From NCBI GenBank assembly GCA_900539625.1, contig UQCW01000007.1:1-64000 (forward strand): DNA of 64,000 nucleotides, read 5' to 3'. The DNA is from an uncultured Prevotella sp. Its GTDB lineage: Bacteria > Bacteroidota > Bacteroidia > Bacteroidales > Bacteroidaceae. The translations under genes were made by a program, and so were the position numbers. Of the stretch, positions 1 through 9,350 are shown one piece after another. Position 1 is the stretch's first letter. Every line of letters starts with the position of its first letter. Under the pieces are notes generated by a model, which was given only the letters and a program-made list of their open reading frames with translations, ran no database searches and was not told the DNA's origin.

Positions 1-320
1 TTAGAGAGTTTCTTTGAGGTAATGACTTGAAAGCGTTTCTACTTCTCAAATCCGCCATTTTCGCATTTCCTCACGAACGTCACTTAAAGCCAACAACTGC
101 CACAACCACCTGAAACTCAAAACAAAAGCCCAAATCTGCTATTTTTTGCTTTTTTAGTCATTCTTTTTCCGAAAAACCCTGCTGAATCGTAATCTGTCTT
201 TTCTATCAAATTTGTCAATGAGGGCTAACGGGGAACTGGCATAGCACAAGCGGTAGCTCCAGAAAATTCGGCACTCGCTTCAAAAGCCCACGGCCCCGCC
301 AGTTCTCATCCCACCTCACC
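1..320. other. Non-coding stretch downstream of the dksA-like gene
   Basis: I see no convincing gene here. In-frame stops break all frames, and the reverse-strand frame that opens at base 1 stops again within 50 bases. The only structure is a pair of complementary 8-base arms, GAACTGGC at 233-240 and GCCAGTTC at 298-305, enclosing a smaller AAGCG/CGCTT pair. It lies just past the stop of the minus-strand dksA-like gene and could serve as its 3' end structure. There is no clear T-tract. Confidence 0.4.
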
Positions 321-704
321 TCACTGTTTCTTGCTTGCCAACTTTGCTTCAATGCTCATTGTGGCATGCGGCACAGCGCGTAAGCGTTCTTTAGGGATCA
401 GCTTTCCTGTCACACGGCAAACGCCATAGGTTTTGTTCTCAATGCGCACCAATGCCGCCTGAAGTCCCTGTATGAACTTCTGCTGTCGGGCTGCCATATT
501 GGTGAGCTCTTCGCGGGTCTGAGTCATAGAACCCTCTTCTAATATTTTATAGGTCGGCATCGTGTCGTCAACACCATTGCCTTCCTTGTTGGTCAAAACG
601 TCCATCATCTGCTGATAGTCACGTTGTGCCAACCTAATTTTTTCAAGGATCAGATCTCTGAATTCAACCAATTCTTCATCTGAATAACGCGTTTTTTCTG
701 CCAT
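321..704 (-). CDS. dksA: DksA/TraR-family transcription factor with degenerate zinc finger
   Basis: 127 aa. DksA/TraR proteins bind in the RNA polymerase secondary channel and tune promoters, often with ppGpp. The N-terminal half is a predicted coiled-coil region. The C-terminal half carries the family signature YGVCRVTGKLIPKERLRA and then PHATMSIEAK, around residues 93-121. The four-cysteine zinc finger (C-x2-C-x17-C-x2-C) keeps only C96; the other positions are T99, S117 and A120. The fold therefore probably forms without zinc, a state I believe is common in Bacteroidetes homologues. It lies 114 bp downstream of ileS on the same strand and is probably co-transcribed. The family call is firm; whether it acts like E. 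coli DksA is inferred. Confidence 0.85.
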   Translation of the reverse strand: MAEKTRYSDEELVEFRDLILEKIRLAQRDYQQMMDVLTNKEGNGVDDTMPTYKILEEGSMTQTREELTNMAARQQKFIQGLQAALVRIENKTYGVCRVTGKLIPKERLRAVPHATMSIEAKLASKKQ

Positions 705-818
705 GACATTAATATATTAAGGAGTGTGTGTGCATAAAACGCAAACCCACAGGGAGCAGACATCGGTCTGACATTGCGACAAATATCTGCCCTTTGCAGG
801 TCACGTTCTTCTATTGGT

Positions 819-3800
819 TTATAGTTTTGTGATATCTACACTTATCTTGAAGTCCTCAAAATCAAGTTCTTCCCCAGATTCTGGTGCGCCAAATTCCAGT
901 TTGTCGGCCAAAACCTGAGAACAGATATAATCGTGATAGGCTTCGACGGCCTTCTGCAAATTGTCGTCGTGTGACAGGACAACATGGATGTGGTCTGTGA
1001 TTTCAAAACCTGAGCTCTTGCGATAGGCCTGGATGCGCTTCACAATTTCACGCGCCATGCCCTCGTTCTTCAGCTCTTCCGTGATTTCGAGGTCAAGCGC
1101 CACAGTCAGAGCGCCGTCATTTGCCACCGTCCATCCTGGGATGTCTTCGCTGACAATTTCCACGTCTTCACGCACGATTTCAACTGTCTGGCCGTCAACA
1201 TCCACCTGAACGCTACCATTTACGCTGAGCTCGTTGATGGCATCCTGCGACAATGCGCCGACAGCAGCGGCAACGGCCTTCATCAGTTTGCCAAACTTCT
1301 TGCCCATCACGCGGAAATTGCACTTCACCTTCTTTTCGAGCATGTCTCCTTCCACGAACTCAAGTTCCTTCACGTTGACTTCATCCAAAATCAACTGAGA
1401 CATGGCTTCGATATTCTCTTTCTGACAAGCGTCGGTGGCTGGGATGCAAATTTTCTGCAACGGCTGACGAACAATCACATGCTCCTTCTTACGCAAAGAA
1501 AGCACCATTGAAGTCACCTTCTGGGCCAACTCCATGCGCTGCTCCAAAGTGGTGTCGATTTCTGAAGCCTCAACCTTCGGGAATGCCGAGAGGTGAACGC
1601 TCACGCAGCCATTTTCTGCGGATGCCGCTTTCAGATCGCCATAAAGACGGTCAGCATAGAAAGGAGCGATGGGGGCCATCAATTTCGACACGGTGAAGAG
1701 GCAACGATATAGCGTCTGATAAGCGCTCAATTTGTCGTCGTCCATCTCGCCAGCCCAGAAACGTTTACGGCAGAGACGCACATACCAGTTGGAGAGGTTG
1801 TCAATCACAAACGTGCTAATCATTCGGCCTGCACGCGTCGGCTCGTAATCCTCAAATGCTTCAGTGACATTCTTGATGAGCGTGTTCAACTCAGATATGA
1901 TCCAACGGTCGATTTCCGGACGCTTTTCGAGCGGCAGTTCCGCTGCCTTGCCGTCAAAGCCGTCAACATTGGCATACATGGCAAAGAAGGAATAGGTCTG
2001 ATAGAGTTTGCCGAAATAAGTGCGGGCAACTTCCTGTACCCCGTCTTCGTCAAACTTCAGATTGTCCCACGGCGATGAATTGGTAATCATATACCAACGC
2101 AATGGGTCTGAACCATATTTCTGAATGGCGCCAAATGGCTCAACAGCATTGCCAAGACGCTTTGACATCTTGTTGCCGTTCTTGTCAAGCACAAGACCAT
2201 TGCTAATCACAGCCTTGAAGGCCACGCTGTCAAATACCATCGTTGCGATAGCATGAAGCGTAAAGAACCAGCCACGCGTTTGGTCAACACCTTCTGCAAT
2301 GAAATCAGCAGGATATACAACGCGCTTGTCGAGCAATTCCTTGTTCTCAAACGGATAATGCAACTGGGCATACGGCATAGAACCCGAATCAAACCAAACG
2401 TCAATCAGGTCGGTTTCACGATACATCGGCTTGCCAGTTTCAGAAACGAGCACCACGTTGTCTACGTAAGGGCGATGCAAATCGATCTTGTCATAATTGT
2501 TCTTGCTGTAATCATTCGGAACGAATCCGTTGTCCTTCAATGGATTGCTCTTCATGACACCAGCCTTCACGCTCTTCTCAATTTCATTGTACAACTGTTC
2601 AACAGAGCCAATGCAAATCTCTTCGTGCGAATCCTTGTTACGCCAAATCGGCAACGGAGTACCCCAATAGCGGCTGCGGCTGAGGTTCCAGTCATTCAGA
2701 TTCTCAAGCCATTTTCCGAAACGTCCCGTTCCTGTTGATTCCGGTTTCCAACGAATGGTCTTGTTGAGCTCAATCATGCGCTCCTTGACCGCCGTTGAAC
2801 GGATGAACCAGCTGTCGAGCGGATAATACAAGATTGGCTTGTCCGTGCGCCAGCAATGCGGATAATTGTGCACATGCTTTTCAATCTTGAATGCCTCGCC
2901 TGCCTGCTTCATTTCCAAACAGATGACAATATTCAAATCCTCAGCTTTGGCGGCTGCCTTTTCGTCATATTTGCCATCCTTGTTGAACTCCGGAGCATAC
3001 GCATTCTTTACGTAGTCTCCTTCGTGGCGCGAATATGCCTCGCGATCAACGCATTTATCCACGAAAGTAGCGTCGCACTCGTCCAACACATAATACTTGC
3101 CGCGCAAGTCAACCATCGGACGCGTCTCACCGCCCTTCGTGATCATAAAGAGCGAAGGGATGTGCGCAGCCTTGGCCACGCGGGCATCGTCTGCACCAAA
3201 CGTTGGCGCGATGTGAACAATACCCGTACCATCTTCTGTGGTTACGTAATCGCCCAAAATCACGCGGAAACCAAGTTCTTCGAGTTCCACAAACTTGTCA
3301 TGGCCCACTTCAAACACGGCATCGGGATTAGCCTGAGCATATTCCTTGACAAAATCAGGTGCCGTGTCTGCCAACTTTTCTGTCGGTTTCACCCAAGGCA
3401 TCAACTGCGAATAACGCATGCCCTCAAGTTCATGACCCTTATGGCTACCAACGACGCGATAAGGAATCACCTTGTCGCCAGCCTTGTAGTCTTCCAAAGG
3501 AAGTTCTGCGCCTTCAGCCTTGAAATAGGCCGACAGGCGGTCGGCAGAGAGCACAACAGTGATAGGCTCTGCCGTATATGGATTATAAGTACGAACCGTT
3601 ACGTATTCAAATGATGGGCCTACACAAAGGGCTGTGTTTGAAGGCAAAGTCCAAGGCGTTGTTGTCCACGCCAAGAAATAGGCTTCGCCCCACCCTTTCA
3701 TATCTTCCGTCGGATTCAAGATACGGAACTGAGCCGTCACCGTGGTGTCTTTCACATCGCGATAACAGCCAGGCTGATTCAACTCGTGAGAGCTCAAACC

Positions 3801-4361
3801 CGTTCCTGCAGCAGGACTATACGGCTGAATCGTGTAGCCCTTATAAAGAAGCCCTTTCTGATACAATTGAGAAAGGAGCCACCACAAGCTTTCGATATAC
3901 GCATTGTCGTAAGTGATATAAGGGTGTTCCATATCCACCCAGTAGCCCATCAGATGGCTCAAGTCCGTCCATTCCTGGGTGAACTTCATCACATTGCGAC
4001 GGCACTGCGCATTATATTCTTCAATGCTGATAGTTTTACCGATGTCTTCCTTTGTGATGCCCAATTCCTTTTCAACGCCGAGTTCCACAGGCAGTCCGTG
4101 GGTATCCCAACCTGCCTTACGCTTGACTTGGAAACCCTGCATCGTTTTATAGCGGCAGAACACATCTTTAATCGTACGTGCCATAACATGATGGATGCCC
4201 GGATGTCCGTTTGCAGAAGGCGGTCCTTCAAAAAACACAAAAGAGGGACATCCCTCCCGTTCATCAATGCTACGATGGAACAAATCATTCTTGTCCCATT
4301 CTTTCAACACCTCTTCATTGACACCAAAGAGGTTAAGTCCGTCACGTTCGGTAAACTTCAT
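819..4361 (-). CDS. ileS: Isoleucyl-tRNA synthetase (long type 2 form, GxHH signature)
   Basis: 1180 aa cytoplasmic class Ia synthetase that charges tRNA-Ile. The class I KMSKR loop is present as NKMSKRLGN near residue 731. The first signature motif is altered. After GPPSANG the residues are H53-P54-G55-I56-H57-H58, so where HxGH is expected the protein reads G-I-H-H at 55-58, with the first and third positions swapped. The length and long C-terminal domain fit type 2 (eukaryote-like) IleRS, the class associated with low mupirocin sensitivity. GxHH variants of that class have been reported as extremely mupirocin resistant. The ATG start follows a good promoter by about 90 bp, and the dksA-like gene follows. 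Confidence 0.97.
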   Translation of the reverse strand: MKFTERDGLNLFGVNEEVLKEWDKNDLFHRSIDEREGCPSFVFFEGPPSANGHPGIHHVMARTIKDVFCRYKTMQGFQVKRKAGWDTHGLPVELGVEKELGITKEDIGKTISIEEYNAQCRRNVMKFTQEWTDLSHLMGYWVDMEHPYITYDNAYIESLWWLLSQLYQKGLLYKGYTIQPYSPAAGTGLSSHELNQPGCYRDVKDTTVTAQFRILNPTEDMKGWGEAYFLAWTTTPWTLPSNTALCVGPSFEYVTVRTYNPYTAEPITVVLSADRLSAYFKAEGAELPLEDYKAGDKVIPYRVVGSHKGHELEGMRYSQLMPWVKPTEKLADTAPDFVKEYAQANPDAVFEVGHDKFVELEELGFRVILGDYVTTEDGTGIVHIAPTFGADDARVAKAAHIPSLFMITKGGETRPMVDLRGKYYVLDECDATFVDKCVDREAYSRHEGDYVKNAYAPEFNKDGKYDEKAAAKAEDLNIVICLEMKQAGEAFKIEKHVHNYPHCWRTDKPILYYPLDSWFIRSTAVKERMIELNKTIRWKPESTGTGRFGKWLENLNDWNLSRSRYWGTPLPIWRNKDSHEEICIGSVEQLYNEIEKSVKAGVMKSNPLKDNGFVPNDYSKNNYDKIDLHRPYVDNVVLVSETGKPMYRETDLIDVWFDSGSMPYAQLHYPFENKELLDKRVVYPADFIAEGVDQTRGWFFTLHAIATMVFDSVAFKAVISNGLVLDKNGNKMSKRLGNAVEPFGAIQKYGSDPLRWYMITNSSPWDNLKFDEDGVQEVARTYFGKLYQTYSFFAMYANVDGFDGKAAELPLEKRPEIDRWIISELNTLIKNVTEAFEDYEPTRAGRMISTFVIDNLSNWYVRLCRKRFWAGEMDDDKLSAYQTLYRCLFTVSKLMAPIAPFYADRLYGDLKAASAENGCVSVHLSAFPKVEASEIDTTLEQRMELAQKVTSMVLSLRKKEHVIVRQPLQKICIPATDACQKENIEAMSQLILDEVNVKELEFVEGDMLEKKVKCNFRVMGKKFGKLMKAVAAAVGALSQDAINELSVNGSVQVDVDGQTVEIVREDVEIVSEDIPGWTVANDGALTVALDLEITEELKNEGMAREIVKRIQAYRKSSGFEITDHIHVVLSHDDNLQKAVEAYHDYICSQVLADKLEFGAPESGEELDFEDFKISVDITKL

Positions 4362-4449
4362 TTTTATATATTGCTTTACTTTATTATCTAAATGTCAGAT
4401 ATTATCTATATGTCCGAGAGCCGTTAAGCCCCAATCCACGATTGATTTG

Positions 4450-4480
4450 CAAAGTTAGTGCAAGGCGAGCGAAATGCAAA
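4450..4480 (-). promoter_or_regulatory. Bacteroidetes-type promoter for ileS
   Basis: On the minus strand, TTTGC (4476-4480) and TAACTTTG (4450-4457) are separated by about 19 nt. This matches the Bacteroidetes -33/-7 pattern (TTG, about 20 nt, TAnnTTTG). It implies a 5' UTR of roughly 85 nt before ileS. Confidence 0.65.
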
Positions 4481-4784
4481 GGAAATGGCCAAGTTTTTTC
4501 CTTCGGCCGGAGGAGAAGACACAGCTCTTCCATATTTTCAAAAATTTCTTTGGCATTCACACAAATTCACAACACCTTGCATCATATTCAGTTTCAGTAG
4601 GCTATAAGTACTTAAATACTGCCTCATTTGGCTGAATATTGCACCAAGTATCGGAAGGAAGTTGAGAAGCGTTAAGTCACACCTCGCCATGCCTGGCATT
4701 TTTTTTAAAAAAGTATTTTTGTGTAGTTTACGATGCTACGTTTTACTGTTATTTTGCTTGATAAACGCAGTTTTTTTTTATTGA

Positions 4785-4819
4785 TTGTGCTGGATTTTGG
4801 GATAAAACCGTTAACTTTG
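4785..4819 (+). promoter_or_regulatory. Likely promoter for the AAA ATPase gene; rest of the 4.36-4.86 kb gap is featureless
   Basis: TAACTTTG at 4812-4819 is a good -7 element, 43 bp before the ATG. The nearest TTG upstream (4785-4787) is spaced at 24 nt, longer than usual. The remainder of the 500-bp gap between the divergent ileS and ATPase genes is AT-rich, and I see no gene or long repeat in it. Confidence 0.45.
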
Positions 4820-4861
4820 CGGTGTAAAATATGATACCAATATCAAAAAAAGTACTCTAAT

Positions 4862-6121
4862 ATGATATTTGAACGTAAGAAATACTTGGATGAACTTATT
4901 GCAGGACGTGGAAATGGTCTTGTGAAGATTATAACTGGTGTCAGACGATGTGGAAAGTCTTTCCTGCTGTTTGATATCTGGCATAACTGGTTGTTGGAAC
5001 ATGGGGTGACTGATAGTCACATCATCGAAATACAACTTGACGATTTCCGAAACAGACGGTTGAGAAAGCCTGATGCCTTGCTCGACTATATAGATTCAAA
5101 GGTTGTGGATGATGGCAATCCTTATTATATAGTCTTGGACGAGGTACAACTTGTAGAAGAATTTGTGGAGGTTATTCTTAGCTTGACACACATGCGGAAT
5201 GTAGATGTGTATGTGTCAGGCTCAAACTCTCGTTTCCTGTCAAGTGATGTTGTGACTGAGTTCCGAGGCAGAGGTGACGAGATACGCATCTGGCCTCTCA
5301 CCTTTGACGAATACTTTAGTGGTATTGGTGGCGATATACGCAAAGCTTGGTTGGATTACTATACTTTTGGAGGACTGCCACAGGTGGCTTTGCTTGAAAC
5401 GGAAAAAAAGAAAACAGACTATTTGCGTGGTCTGTATGAAACGACCTATCTGCGTGACGTAATTGAGCGCAACCATCTGCGTAATTCTGAAGGAATGAAG
5501 GAATTGGTGCGTGTAATAGCCTCGGGCATTGGTTCGTCAACCAATCCGACGAGAATAGCCAATACCTTTCAATCTTCACAAGGGGTAACCATAAAAAGAG
5601 ACACTATAAAACAATACATTGACTATCTGAAAGACTCTTTCTTGATAGAGGAAGCCTTACGCTATGATGTGAAAGGCAGAAAATATATTGGTACCGAGAC
5701 GAAATACTATTTCGCGGACATCGGCATACGTGCAGCCATTCTCAACTATCGACAGCAGGAAGAGACGCACATTATGGAAAACATTATCTATAATGAGCTT
5801 CGTTGCCGTGGATATAATGTGGACGTAGGATTGGTTGAACTTGGTGGCAAGGATGAAAACGGTAAGTTTGTCAGAAAACAGTTGGAGGTAGATTTTGTGG
5901 TGAACCGCCCTCCATACAGAGTGTATATCCAGTCGGCTTTTCACATGCCTACGCCAGAAAAGGAACAGCAAGAACGTCGCCCATTATTGTCAATCAATGA
6001 CCACTTTCGCAAGATTGTCATTGTTGGTGATGACATTCACCGCAAGGAGGACGAACTCGGTGTGTTGACTGTCGGACTCTTGGATTTCTTGACAGACAAG
6101 AACTTGTTGGAGCAAGGATAA
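4862..6121 (+). CDS. AAA-family ATPase with C-terminal DUF4143 domain
   Basis: 419 aa, soluble. Walker A is GVRRCGKS (residues 26-33), Walker B is YIVLDEVQ (89-96), and a sensor-1-like VSGSNS follows near 118-123. The C-terminal half (about 200-400) has the DUF4143 layout, with EVDFVVNR resembling the nuclease-like part of this family. Bacteroidetes genomes carry many such single-gene ATPases of unknown role, often called ATP-binding protein or AAA_14, and some are suspected to be mobile or defence-linked. It ends 18 bp before a LytS-type sensor kinase on the same strand, so it may be transcribed with that pair. Base composition is more AT-rich than the neighbours, which hints at transfer. 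The family is clear; the substrate is unknown. Confidence 0.8.
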   Translation: MIFERKKYLDELIAGRGNGLVKIITGVRRCGKSFLLFDIWHNWLLEHGVTDSHIIEIQLDDFRNRRLRKPDALLDYIDSKVVDDGNPYYIVLDEVQLVEEFVEVILSLTHMRNVDVYVSGSNSRFLSSDVVTEFRGRGDEIRIWPLTFDEYFSGIGGDIRKAWLDYYTFGGLPQVALLETEKKKTDYLRGLYETTYLRDVIERNHLRNSEGMKELVRVIASGIGSSTNPTRIANTFQSSQGVTIKRDTIKQYIDYLKDSFLIEEALRYDVKGRKYIGTETKYYFADIGIRAAILNYRQQEETHIMENIIYNELRCRGYNVDVGLVELGGKDENGKFVRKQLEVDFVVNRPPYRVYIQSAFHMPTPEKEQQERRPLLSINDHFRKIVIVGDDIHRKEDELGVLTVGLLDFLTDKNLLEQG

Positions 6122-6139
6122 TCATTTTATTATATAATT

Positions 6140-7165
6140 ATGCATAGATCCAAGAACTCTTTTCTTGAGTGGCTTGTCTACTCGCTTATCTTCTTCTTCC
6201 TATACGATATCATCTGGATATTGGTAGACCTGCCCGACTTCCTACAGTCGGTAAGCGGACTGTATCCTGAGTTGCTTGTTGACTTTGCACTCTGCGGTTT
6301 GTTCTCGCTTTCGAGTTTGTATCTCAACCGATGGCTGTTCAAACAGCGGCGCTTTTGGCGCGAATGGCAGGGCCACCGTGTGTTCGTGCAGAACGGACTG
6401 GTGGTGTTGGGCTTCAACCTGCTTATTGCTGGTGGCTGCGAACTGCTGCTGAGCCTTGCAGCACCTAAGCTTATGATGCAGGATATTTGGGGAACGTCTT
6501 TCCTATTCGGACTGATAGCGAGCCTTGTAGCGTTCATCCACCTTTCGATGCACTTCTCCGACATGATTGTTCTGAAAGGCAAGGAGAACCTCGCCTTACA
6601 GAAGCGATACCTTATGCTGCAGTTGGACCCACATTTCGTGTTCAACAGTTTTAGTTCACTTGCTGGAATGATAGGGGAAAACCCGAAGATGGCTGAGGAC
6701 TATGTAGTGAAACTCTCACATATCTACCGCTACATACTTCAGCATATCGACAAGGAGTATATAACCCTTGCAGACGGCACCGACTTCATCAAGTCGTACA
6801 TCGGCCTGCTCAACATGCGCTACGACAACGCCATCGTCCTGCACGCCGACGATTTGCACGGCGACCGCAACGAATACATCCTCTCGCTGAGTCTACAGCT
6901 TATCATCGAGAATGCCGTGAAGCACAACTGTCCGCAGAGCGGCACTGAGCTTCATGTGTCTCTTGGTCGCCAGGGCGACATGCTCGTCATAAAGAACAAC
7001 CGCATATATACCAACCAGACCAACGACCAGAGCATAGAGTCGTACGGAATAGGTATCAGCAACCTGAAGCAACGCTACCGGCTGGAGGGCGAGGCAGAGC
7101 CAGAGTTCGTAGCCAGACAGGATGCCTTTGAGGTGCGACTGCCAATCATAAAACGAAAAAAATAG
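6140..7165 (+). CDS. LytS-type sensor histidine kinase (His_kinase PF06580 class)
   Basis: 341 aa inner-membrane kinase. Four hydrophobic segments (about residues 11-30, 45-63, 83-105 and 115-137) precede the kinase core. The phosphoacceptor motif is LQLDPHFVFNSFSSL with H165, the arrangement of the LytS/YehU class. The N-box is IIENAVKHNC (N258) and a G-box GIGISNLKQRY lies near 303-313. There is no recognisable extracellular ligand domain, so the signal is not evident. The partner LytTR regulator starts 8 bp downstream, forming a two-gene signalling unit. Confidence 0.93.
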   Translation: MHRSKNSFLEWLVYSLIFFFLYDIIWILVDLPDFLQSVSGLYPELLVDFALCGLFSLSSLYLNRWLFKQRRFWREWQGHRVFVQNGLVVLGFNLLIAGGCELLLSLAAPKLMMQDIWGTSFLFGLIASLVAFIHLSMHFSDMIVLKGKENLALQKRYLMLQLDPHFVFNSFSSLAGMIGENPKMAEDYVVKLSHIYRYILQHIDKEYITLADGTDFIKSYIGLLNMRYDNAIVLHADDLHGDRNEYILSLSLQLIIENAVKHNCPQSGTELHVSLGRQGDMLVIKNNRIYTNQTNDQSIESYGIGISNLKQRYRLEGEAEPEFVARQDAFEVRLPIIKRKK

Positions 7166-7172
7166 AAGAACG

Positions 7173-7928
7173 ATGCAAAAGGTATTGATTATAGAAGACG
7201 ACCATTTCAGCGCAAGACGTCTGAAAAGGCTCATTATGGATATTGACGACACGATAGACGTGCATGGACCGCTGAAAAGTGTGGCGGAGGCGACAGAGGA
7301 GCTTGCTGCCAACAACGACTATGACCTTATCTTTTCCGACATCCGACTTGCCGATGGTGACGTGTTTGAAGCGTTCCGCAAGGTGATGCCACAATCGTTC
7401 GTGATATTCACCACGGCTTACGATGAATACGCAATGGAGGCTATAAAGAACAACGGACTCGACTATCTGATGAAGCCGATTGACGCAGGCGAGCTGCGTG
7501 CCGCAATCGGCAAGCTGCGGCTTAACCGCAATGCACAACAGTCTGCCGTAGAGAGACCTCTGCACGGCGTGCTTAACGACACACGCCAATACCGTGAGCG
7601 CTTCCTAATCACGAAAAGCGACGAGCTTTGCATGCTCTGCGCTGACGACATAAGCTACATCAATATGTATAACAACCGCATCACGGCGTTTGCCGTCGAC
7701 GGCACATCCTATCCGCTGCCCATGAGCATGAACGAACTGGAGCAGGCTTTAGACCCTTCCCGTTTCTTCCGTCTCAATCGACAGTATATCGCCAACATTA
7801 ATGGCTTCAGGAAAATCAGTTTTTACTTCGGTTCTAAACTGATGGTGAAGCTTAAAGGCTGCGAGGATGACAATATTGTTATAAGCAAGGAGAAAGCGAC
7901 ATTGTTTAAAAAATGGTTGGAGAAATAA
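7173..7928 (+). CDS. LytTR-family response regulator
   Basis: 251 aa. The N-terminal receiver domain has the acidic pair E8-D9/D10, the phosphorylatable D56 in FSDIRLADG, T80/T81 and K101 in YLMKPID. The C-terminal half (about 145-250) is a LytTR DNA-binding domain, with a typical SRFFRLNRQYIANINGFRK segment. It is paired with the LytS-type kinase immediately upstream and followed by a strong terminator. Targets cannot be read from the sequence; the kinase-regulator pairing is secure. Confidence 0.93.
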   Translation: MQKVLIIEDDHFSARRLKRLIMDIDDTIDVHGPLKSVAEATEELAANNDYDLIFSDIRLADGDVFEAFRKVMPQSFVIFTTAYDEYAMEAIKNNGLDYLMKPIDAGELRAAIGKLRLNRNAQQSAVERPLHGVLNDTRQYRERFLITKSDELCMLCADDISYINMYNNRITAFAVDGTSYPLPMSMNELEQALDPSRFFRLNRQYIANINGFRKISFYFGSKLMVKLKGCEDDNIVISKEKATLFKKWLEK

Positions 7929-7979
7929 CAAGAGGGTGTGCATTCTATGTTTCTTGCGTAGAATGCACACCCTCTTGTT
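7927..7979. terminator. 21-bp perfect hairpin between convergent genes
   Basis: Arms 7927-7947 and 7959-7979 are perfectly complementary over 21 bp with an 11-nt loop. The left arm begins in the stop codon of the response regulator. It most likely works in both directions, also ending the minus-strand transcript of the lipoprotein gene at 8063. Confidence 0.8.
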
Positions 7980-8062
7980 ATATAATGTCGTTAAAACGTT
8001 ACATCGACGCCAAAAGAGATTGAATGGCGGATGCTATTGCTGTTATAGTATATATTGCAAGA

Positions 8063-8467
8063 TTATTGTCTTGCTGCATCTTGTACGAACTTGAATTCGT
8101 CGAAGGCGTTTCCTGCTTCCACGCAAACCGTGAATGAACGTGGTGCGTTCGTTTCGTTGCGATTGATAATAAACTTTAGTTCGTTGTCCTCTATCTTGAC
8201 GAGATACCAGCCTCCGTCAAACTCTTTGTATGAAGTGTTTTCCTTGAATTTTCCTTCTTCCTTCACGCTACTAATCCAAAAACTTTTGTAGTTTTTGCAG
8301 GCAAACAGGCTGCTTCCTCCTTCGGCTTCCACTTTCAGTTCGCCGTTCTTCAAGCCCGACGGAACCGTGCTCCACTTCATAGGGTCGGCAAGTCCATCAG
8401 GGTCGGACAATTCGCAGCTTGTAAGGGACATTACGCCTACCAGCAAGCATAACAATAGTTTCTTCAT
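8063..8467 (-). CDS. Small lipoprotein with BACON-like repeat unit
   Basis: 134 aa. The N-terminus MKKLLLCLLVGVMSLTSC is a lipoprotein signal with its lipobox Cys at 18, followed by ELSDPDG. The rest is predicted to be beta-rich. The closing segment, in which INRNETNAPRSFTVCVEAG is followed by FKFVQDA, resembles the last strands of BACON/Ig-like domains in Bacteroidetes exported proteins. The protein should sit on the periplasmic or outer membrane face. It lies 42 bp downstream of the barrel gene on the same strand, suggesting one operon. The BACON-like assignment is tentative. Confidence 0.7.
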   Translation of the reverse strand: MKKLLLCLLVGVMSLTSCELSDPDGLADPMKWSTVPSGLKNGELKVEAEGGSSLFACKNYKSFWISSVKEEGKFKENTSYKEFDGGWYLVKIEDNELKFIINRNETNAPRSFTVCVEAGNAFDEFKFVQDAARQ

Positions 8468-8508
8468 ACGCTTATTTGTTTAAATTGCTTGAAAATGTTC
8501 TGGTCTGC

Positions 8509-9087
8509 TTAGAACGACCAACCGAAGCCTATGTACGGAAAGAAAGCAGTCTTGTTGAGTCCGTACTTGTCGCCAAAGTTGAACGACGGAGAAACGCCTA
8601 CACGAAACATGAAGCCGTTGGGGCGCTGATAGCGGTAGCCGATGTCGCCGAAGAGGAAATAGCCGAATTGAGTTCTTGATGAAGTGTAAAAATCAATTTT
8701 AGGAGAAGTTTCGTCTGTATTCTCCCCACCTGGATACCACCCTGTATCTTTTACGTGTCCTATTGTTTCCTTTACTTGATATACACCAAGACTCGCACCG
8801 AAACCCAGCTCCAACTTGCTATTCTTCTTTCCGAGTAGATAGTTTAGCTCCAACGGAACACCAACGCCATTGATTTTCTGGTCGACCCAACCAGAAGTGT
8901 CTCCATAGACATAGCCAACGCCCACACGGTAGCCTAACCCAGAGTTTCCATTGAATCTGCTGTCGTAGTTGATGCCTGCAATAGTTTGGGCACCAAGTAA
9001 TTCTACAGACAGGCTGCGTGTCTTCTGTTGTGCCATTACTGCCGAAAAACAGCATAATGCAAATAGTGATAATACAATCTTTCTCAT
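8509..9087 (-). CDS. Outer-membrane beta-barrel protein
   Basis: 192 aa from the preferred ATG at 9087. That start gives a clean signal peptide, MRKIVLSLFALCCFSAVMAQ, whereas the longer frame to 9165 would add 26 charged residues ahead of it. The mature part alternates polar and aromatic/glycine residues (YRVGVGYVYG, ELGFGASLGVYQV, FPYIGFGWSF) and ends in an aromatic residue, the usual BAM signal of outer-membrane barrels. It resembles the porin-like OmpA/OmpW-sized barrels of Bacteroidales. It is probably co-transcribed with the lipoprotein downstream. No specific function can be given. Confidence 0.8.
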   Translation of the reverse strand: MRKIVLSLFALCCFSAVMAQQKTRSLSVELLGAQTIAGINYDSRFNGNSGLGYRVGVGYVYGDTSGWVDQKINGVGVPLELNYLLGKKNSKLELGFGASLGVYQVKETIGHVKDTGWYPGGENTDETSPKIDFYTSSRTQFGYFLFGDIGYRYQRPNGFMFRVGVSPSFNFGDKYGLNKTAFFPYIGFGWSF

Positions 9088-9350
9088 TATATATTTTATA
9101 ATATGTTTATTGTCGGGGTATATTCTATCCTTTAGTTTGCTCATAACTACATACATATTTCCCATTATTAAAATAGTGGTATGAGTTTATTTTTCTATTC
9201 TCGTCATCACATTGTGTCAGACTCTTTTAGAACAGCTCGCCATATTTTTGATTAATGCCATTTGGGCATAGCATGCACGGAAAATTCATGACCAGTAATG
9301 GCTTTGGCGAACATTAACGTTGAAAACCGCGCGAAGCGCAAATACCCACG

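Noticed and set aside
1..48. 3' end of an lspA-like gene expected after ileS-dksA
   Set aside because: The reverse frame ending at base 1 is interrupted by a stop at 46-48, and no LspA motifs are present.
2856..3614. 252-codon plus-strand open frame inside ileS
   Set aside because: It is antisense to a well-supported gene with clear motifs and has no recognisable domain or start context.
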